DNA of 56,152 bases from Conidiobolus incongruus B7586. Lineage: Eukaryota; Entomophthoromycota; Entomophthoromycetes; Entomophthorales; Conidiobolaceae. The stretch lies in the NCBI GenBank assembly GCA_000697335.1, contig JNEM01011261.1:1-56152 (forward strand). Direction: 5' to 3'. The notes under the pieces are model-generated. The model was not told where the DNA came from. It saw only the letters and a program-made list of their open reading frames with translations, and did no database searches. Positions within the stretch are counted from its first letter, which is position 1; every line of letters starts with the position of its first letter. Positions 49,376 to 56,152 of this stretch are shown here, in pieces. The position numbers and the translations under genes were made by a program.

Positions 49376-50232
49376 TGATATTTAAATAATCCCTCAACTA
49401 ATTAATAATAGTTGAAAAATTATCAAAAGGAGTATGAGCTATATTGTGAAGTTTGCAATATTTCTCCAAATCCTTTCCTTACTTGACAAATATAACATCA
49501 GATTAACTACATACCATAATATCAAAGACATTATTTCCAATAAATATGGAGAGAGGCTGGTCATAATCTGTTTTAGCTTTGCAAATTGTCAGAGCTTTTT
49601 CATGTCTGTAAAATCTATTAAATGTAGTTAACATAGTAAAAACATTGGTGAATTTGACTATTACGCATCATCATAAAAATTGACATCATAGTGGCTATTT
49701 TTATAAACATCTTCATTAGCAGCGATTTTAGAATTAAAGTTTTCTAAGTTATTCTCAATAAACGAATTGATAATTTGAGTAAATCTACTAATATGAAAAT
49801 TAACTTAGGAAGAATAATTATATTCTTTTAAATAATCAAGGTAATATAGCGAACGGAATATCTAAAGCTTAAATATATTCATAGAATCTTTTAAAGAAAG
49901 GGTCAAGTTTGACATCTATAAAGCCTTGATATTCAACCCAAGTATCTGATACCAAATCTATTACCTTTTGATTTATTTTTACAGGTTTCTCAGTCACAGG
50001 TAACCGAATTCCACATAAATTTAAAACCATCCCTAAACCGTTGAACTAATTATCACTGATAATGAAATTGAAAAAATTCACCTTTGTAAAATAGTTTTAT
50101 TAATAATTCAATTATCTAATTCTTTACACTTTTCAGTTGATAAAAATTCATCAATAAAAATTTTTCCAGTATCTTATAAAGTGGTAGTTACGTCAAAATC
50201 ACTGAAAATTATAATATTTATCGATTTTATGG
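49376..50232 (-). pseudogene. HAD phosphatase pseudogene (duplicate of 46091-46967)
   Basis: All five exon segments and the intron positions of the intact gene at 46091-46967 can be followed, so this is a DNA-level duplicate and not a retrocopy. It is dead. The start codon context is lost, DFDGT has become DFDVT followed by a stop a few codons later (about 50175), several Trp, Gln and other codons are now stops, and GDGITDL is changed to a GNN-containing version. The last exon still reads GKDLEKYC and HNIAHTPFDNFSTI, so the similarity remains high in places. The insert between the two genes (about 2.4 kb) holds the 68-residue ORF. Confidence 0.88.
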
Positions 50233-52084
50233 ACCAACATTGATATAGGAGGAAAATACTTTCATAAGACTTTTTGTGTTATTAATCAAGGATCAAATCT
50301 AAATTTATTCGTTAATTGTTCATTCAGATATTTTGATTTTAATCTGTATGAACTCACCTCATAATCCAGTTACCGGACTATAGGTGTTTAAAATTTCAAT
50401 AGGTATTAATTTGTTAATATGACAATAATTTGGAATATATCGAAATAAATAATTTATCAAATCTTTTGATGAAAAATTGTCTATATGTAAAACACTTAGA
50501 ACATATTTATTATCATTAATAAATTTTATTATAGTTTTTGTTTTTTATAATATAAAATTTCGAACAATTGACTTTAATTTGCTCGATTTTTATTTATTGT
50601 AGGATAATTTAAATTTATTTCAAAATTAGCCCCTGCAAGTATAAACATATTGGATCAATTGTAATCATATTAACATATACAAATGAATAGAGAAGATTCA
50701 GAATATCACAATCATTATGCTAGTACCAGCACCATTAATATATAATATTTTGATAATATTGAAATGGTTCCCTCAAGTATGAAATATCAAAATTTCATAT
50801 CTTTTTAAAGTTTAAATTAATATTATTGATATATATATATTAATCAACATCTAATCAAAATTAAAATTTTATTATTATCACAGGGTTCTCTATATCATTA
50901 ATAACTCTATATATAAACCATAATTAACATATCAAATTCAATTATATTCAAATTGTATTAATTTTTATTAATTCATATAACAATATATCTTTGTTATTTT
51001 GTATTAAATTTGATTAAAAAATAATTGACTATAATTTATAGTTGATTGAGAGGATATTGTTATTATAAGTCATTTTTAGGATTTATAATTATCTTTCCAT
51101 AGTAATGATTCAAATTATAATACTTGCAGGAACTATAAAATAATTGTATGTTTACTGTAACTAAAAATTTGTTATTGATGTTATTTACATTATATAATAC
51201 TAAATAATACAGCAAAATTATTGATTCAAATATATGTTAATTGGAAATTCAAGTTAATTTCAAAAATCTGAATTAAAAATCATAATAATTTTCGTTAATC
51301 AGAAAATTTTGAAAAAAAAATTAATACTGTTAAAAATTTGTCTGAACAACAAAATTTCAGAGATAGTAAAAATATGACCGAAGTACAGTTTTTATCATAT
51401 CAATTATTTGATATTCGACTGAAAATGAATTAGCTAATATGGAAATATGTGAAAATTACATATTCATTATGATTATTGCTTTATAAAGAGAAACCTTAAT
51501 TATACTATTTTATATATTGAATTTCAGTAATTGATATATTCAATATAATATCCTAAAACTATCAATAGTAATAATGTGTTGGAATTCTGTGATCAGGCTG
51601 ATTTTTGCAATATAGTTCTTTCACCTTAAGAATAAAATATTAATACTTTATCTTCATACTCATTTAATTAATAGCAAACAATGAATTTATATCGGTCAAA
51701 AGTGTTATAATGAGAAATTTCATTTAAGTTTGATATTAAAATAAATTGATGTAATATTCAAAATTTGATTAGAAAAATACTACGATTATATTATTATTTT
51801 TTAATAGATGAATTAGGTATATAAATAGTGGATAATGCTCAAATAAATTTATCAGTATTTAATTTTATATTGGTATATAAATAATTTGATATTATATATA
51901 TATATATATATTTCGATATAGCTTTTTTGATATTATTCATATTAACCAATATGAAATGAATTGTATCTCTTGATAAATTGATGAATAATACATCAACTAG
52001 TCGGGTTAGTAATGAAAAAATTATGAAAAAATTTATTAGAACATCGATTATCAGAATAACCAATGATTTCATAATAGTAGAATT
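50233..52084. other. AT desert
   Basis: About 1.85 kb with no recognisable gene. A (TA)n run lies at 51893-51910. The 51839-52072 (-) frame is low-complexity and partly made of that run, so it is rejected. Confidence 0.45.
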
Positions 52085-52625
52085 GACATTCTCCTTAACT
52101 TTTTCAGGATGCAGTCTTAGTTACAATTGGCCATTTAGATCCTGATTCCTTTGATACAAGCATACTATTATATGTCCTTAGAAAATAGTTATGAATGATA
52201 TTCCCTTCATTTAGCAAAATAAAAGAGTAATAATTTTACCACTGATTATATTGAGATTAAAGAAAGAATGTGTTTGTAACAATACAACACTCAATAATTT
52301 ATTAAAACAAGCTTGGATCCAAGTGGTAAGATTGAATGTAAACTAAAAATCGGTGATCTAATAGTAAAACTCTTCAGAATACTCCAAATTACACAATTAA
52401 AAGACATCTTTGAACTTCAACGACAAAATTGAAGGAGGTAATAACGAATAGAGAAACTGCCAAACATTGATATTATATGGAAGATGAGAATTAATTATCA
52501 ATTTGCAATGCCAAAAATTCAAAATCCCATTGACTGATATTTTTGTCGCACTTTCCTTATCAAAAAGAAGTATAATGGTAGCTAGTATTATATCAATTTT
52601 TCAACTAGATAATATGTAATTTAAA
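52085..52625 (+). pseudogene. possible coding remnant, unidentified
   Basis: A less AT-rich patch with short protein-like stretches in different frames. After a TTTTCAG acceptor-like site at about 52108 comes DAVLVTIGHLDPDSFDTSIL. Later come NTTLNNLLKQAWIQVVRLNV (about 52290) and FKIPLTDIFVALSLSKRSIM (about 52530). Stops separate them. The composition suggests an old gene; the family is not recognised, and the vague likeness of the AWIQVVRL segment to fungal transcription-factor middle regions is not enough to name it. Confidence 0.3.
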
Positions 52626-55579
52626 ACGATTAAAAGTCTGATATTAATACAGGGAAAAATACTTCAATTGGAAGCATAAATACATGAAATATATAGTTGT
52701 AAAACTTAATGTAATTGTAAATTTGATCAAAATTATTTTCGAATTTCAATAAGTATTAGTGTCTAAAAAATTGTATAGTAGCTACAAATATATACAGTAT
52801 CCATGTTTCATTTATAAAATACAGAGTAAACAATTTCAAATTAATAAAATATGCTTAATTGATTTTATATTATCAAAGGATCATACTTTTTTTATAATGA
52901 GTCTTGTACAAAATTAGATATTTTTATAAGGTAATATCCAACGATATCTTTTATCAATGATATCATTATATATAATGGAATATTTTCGGAGTCAATAATT
53001 TTTTAGTTTTAATAAATTACACGAAGTGAATATTGCTTTTTTCATACTTTATTGTTGAAATTATATAAAAAATTGATCTTCAAAATTGATCTCCATGTTA
53101 CTAAAATTATATGTATTATTGTTCTATATAATACTATTAATTTATTAAATATAAAGTCAAATGAAAATAGTCCAAGTTTGAAATAATCTGTAATAGAAAT
53201 AGATTTGATATTAATTGTATTTATCAAAATTACTAATTGGGTTGTTTCATTTTCTATCATCAAAATTATAAATCCATTTGCTTTTCCTTTAAAATTTCAT
53301 TGAATGGCCTAATTTGATCTACCTAACTAGTCAAGAAATATCTGGACCTAAATATCTTTTGGCATGTGTAGCTTGTCTTAAAAGTAATAAATACTTTGGA
53401 CAATTTTTTATTATTTCATTAGCATAATGTAAATTTAAATTAAAAATTTGTAAATGTAAAAATTATCATTGAATATTAAAATTGATTTTGAAAATTCTTG
53501 CTTATGATATTGTTTTATTAAACCTAAATTTTTTATATTTTATGTGCGATATTTTGTTACTATTTGCTGTTGAGCCTGAGTTTACATATCTGATGAATTT
53601 ATCCTTTCTGTTGCAATGATTATTTACTTTACTGATATTAATGAATTAATATTGAATTACTCAATAAATTTATTATGAATTTTGCTAATTCATTTATTAT
53701 TACAATTGCATTAAAAATAGGGTAATTATTAAGTTGTGGAGAATATCATCTATATAATTCTGTGAGAGATGAAATAATTGCAAAAGCAATGATGGAAGAT
53801 AAAAATGAAATCATGATTCGATTCAAATAAATTGAATAAATAATGCAAAGAAAAATTCGAGATATTTGACTTGGTGTGATTGACTCATTAACAGTGTACA
53901 GAGAATGTATCGATAATATCATATTGTAACTTGGATTTATATGAATTTTATCATTTCGAAAAATTTTTTGAATATAGATGTATCTTATGTATGTAAAATA
54001 TATATTTTATCCAATTCATCCAGTTATTCAGTTGGTAAATAGTATTAAGTTACATCATCTCAGTTATTTTTAATTTTAAATACATTCATTTACAATAATT
54101 TTCTCAAAATTTAAAGAGTAAAATTAAATAAGGTTTTATGTGCTTAGTTTATCTATTTAAATTAAATAATATTAATAACAAGAAATGATCAAGTATATAT
54201 CAAAATAATTTTATATTGGAGAATTATTAACTCAAGATCAGTGTTCATTCTACTAATCTTGCATGGATGTTTATATACTATAAATAAATGATCATTTGAA
54301 GGTGAAATGTATTGGTGTCAAGGACACATGGATTTTATATAACGTATTGTGATTGAGTATTTATATATTTCTTATTTGATAATCATGTTTTTTATCAATT
54401 TTAAATTACAAATCGTTTATTATATATGGAAATTCTAACAATATTTCAAGAAAATTGACTTGATAATTTGATTATTAGAATAAAATTAAAGTGTATAAAT
54501 TTAGCTAAAATAGAAATATATCAAAATCAACTTAAAAATTATAAAATGATCAATTATAATAGCTTACATTTCATATTATATTCATAATTATTTATTAATC
54601 ATTAAAAGATTATCTGCTGGCTGGATCAATTTCTTATGTTTAAAAATTTTATATTTTATTATAATTGTTATATTATGACAAACTTTACTTTTATTTAGGG
54701 ACACGTTGCAATATCTTATTATGTATTTTAAAAAAATTAAAATAATTAAAATCTTGTAGTAAAACTTGTATTATCCTTTATATTATGAATATATATTACT
54801 ATTTAATTTAATTATTAATAATAATACCTTCAAAGATAATTATTGAAATTATCAAAAACTTTATATTAAAATTTCATAATTTTGATATATATATATATAT
54901 ATTTTTAATAATTATAATTATTGTTTAAATTTTGATTATATAAATTTTTCCCAATTAATGAATATTTTAAAGTAATATCATCAAGATATATATTAGCCCA
55001 CAAAAGTAAGTCATAAAATTAAAAATATAAATATTTTTATTAATATCTTAATTAGTTTTAACTTAAATCAACTTATTTTAAACTATGTAATTAATTTATA
55101 TTTTTTATTTATAATATAATATATAAAGTTAAATTTAATTAACTATTAATTGATATATTAAAACTAAAAGTATTCTTAAAATGAGTTATAAATTTGTAGG
55201 TTTTAGTGTTGATAAAAAAATTAATATCTAGTATATCTAACTTTTGTTTTTTTAACCTCTTTAAGTTTATAAGATATAAAGTTAATTAGCTTCTTATATT
55301 AAGTAAGATTAATATTATTTTGAGTTTTTTAAATATATTTTTAAATTGATTTAAGTTTTTTATTAAGGGAAAGTTTTAATTAATTTTTTTAATTAATCTA
55401 AAAAATAATTAATTAGGTTAAAATTAAAAGAATGAGGAAGTTATTTTATAATATTTATTTTGTTATTTTTAAGCCATTTAATAATAAAATTTATAATATA
55501 ATAAAAGGCATTATTATGTTAGAAAATAATGTTTGATTTATTTAACTTATCCATTTAATAGTTTTTTTAATTTTATAAT
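52626..55579. other. AT desert
   Basis: About 3 kb without a recognisable gene. A short open stretch near 53330-53430 (+) contains ACVACLKSN and may be chance. The last 500 bp (55000-55579) are extremely AT-rich like the dispersed repeats, but I could not align them. Confidence 0.45.
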
Positions 55580-55971
55580 CATAGTGGCAAATACCAATAT
55601 AATATAGAGGAAAACTTAATATAAGAGTAATGTGACACAGAATATGGTACTATAATGTGGTTATAGTGTGCAAATGTAAATAAAGTTTAATTAAGCTTCA
55701 AACTGGGATGAGTCACCAATATATTAAGATTTATATTAGATAGTGCTAATATATTATAATATTGATAGGATGTAGTCTTAATCTTAGAAATAATAAAAAA
55801 GATAAGAAATAATAAGAATTGAGAGGAAAAAGAAGAACCTAGTTTATTAGATAATTCAATGTTATTTATATAATTAATTTAATTATAAAAGTATAAACTA
55901 ATCATATAATTAATAGTTAATTGAATTAGATGAAAATATATATAAGAATTTAGAGAACTAGTCTCTTAACA
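55580..55971. repeat. dispersed repeat with TG...CA-type ends, short copy
   Basis: About 392 bp matching the left part and the extreme right end of the 948-bp repeat at 32274-33221. Shared segments include AATTAAGCTTCAAACTGGGA and AGAACTAGTCTCTTAACAAA. It is the shorter of the two copies and lacks the middle part that holds the 80-codon ORF. Confidence 0.75.
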
Positions 55972-56152
55972 AATTTATTATTTAAAATACTTTAATATAT
56001 CTTAATATTAATTCTTTTATCAACCTCAATAAAGATATATTATATCTAAAGATAATATATATCCTTAAATTATAATTAACCTATTATTATATTTTTAAGT
56101 TATAATAATATAGTTGTCATAAAGTAATTCTTTATCTTTTTTGAAAAATTTA
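55972..56152. other. window end, AT-rich
   Basis: Under 200 bp of AT-rich sequence; nothing recognised. Confidence 0.4.

Noticed and set aside
53320-53435. ACVACLKSN segment resembling the start of a Zn2Cys6 DNA-binding domain
   Set aside because: Only two of the six cysteines, no basic RxKxKC continuation and no gene around it.

Overview
The window looks like nuclear DNA of an AT-rich, early-diverging fungus. An entomophthoralean of the Conidiobolus type fits best: very high A+T between genes, introns of about 40-75 bp with GTAAGT/GTAATT-type donors and TAG/CAG acceptors, an Opy2-like membrane anchor, expanded cytochrome P450 genes, GH18 chitinase and 7TM-receptor relatives. The species is an inference; the fungal, intron-rich character is seen directly. 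Genes are sparse islands in AT deserts, the longest about 5.7 kb.

Layout. 1-1190: AT-rich dispersed repeat. 1295-3823 (-): ten-exon STE20-type kinase of the OSR1/SPAK group whose tail carries four RFx[V/I] motifs and a C-terminal leucine zipper. 5021-6180: second copy of the dispersed repeat. About 6336-11560: fossil Ty3/gypsy chromovirus. 12215-13751 (-): intact P450; 15715-17260 (-): its broken tandem paralogue. 19793-20471 (+): ribosomal protein uL6 (RPL9). 20472-26236: long desert. 26237-27994 (+): ankyrin protein with a PP1-docking-like RIKF motif, resembling MYPT-type phosphatase-targeting subunits. 28242-28325 (-): tRNA-Leu(UAA). 28650-29109 and 30344-30761 (-): tandem pair of small two-pass membrane proteins. 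32274-33221: dispersed repeat with TG...CA ends carrying an 80-codon ORF; a shorter copy lies at 55580-55971. 33848-35012 (+): GH18 chitinase relic beside a repeat copy. 36480-37317 and 38626-39486 (+): two decayed 7TM-receptor-like genes. 42912-43457 (+): Opy2-like protein. About 45085-45432 (+): structured non-coding RNA candidate with pol III-like A and B boxes. 46091-46967 (-): five-exon HAD phosphatase; 49376-50232 (-): its broken, intron-retaining duplicate. The rest is AT-rich DNA with a few possible coding remnants.

The genes do not form one pathway. Two of them hint at signalling modules that recruit partners through short linear motifs (the kinase tail and the PP1-docking ankyrin protein). 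The window also repeatedly shows an intact gene next to a decayed duplicate, which suggests birth-and-death turnover. The most unusual items are the kinase tail and the unidentified structured RNA.
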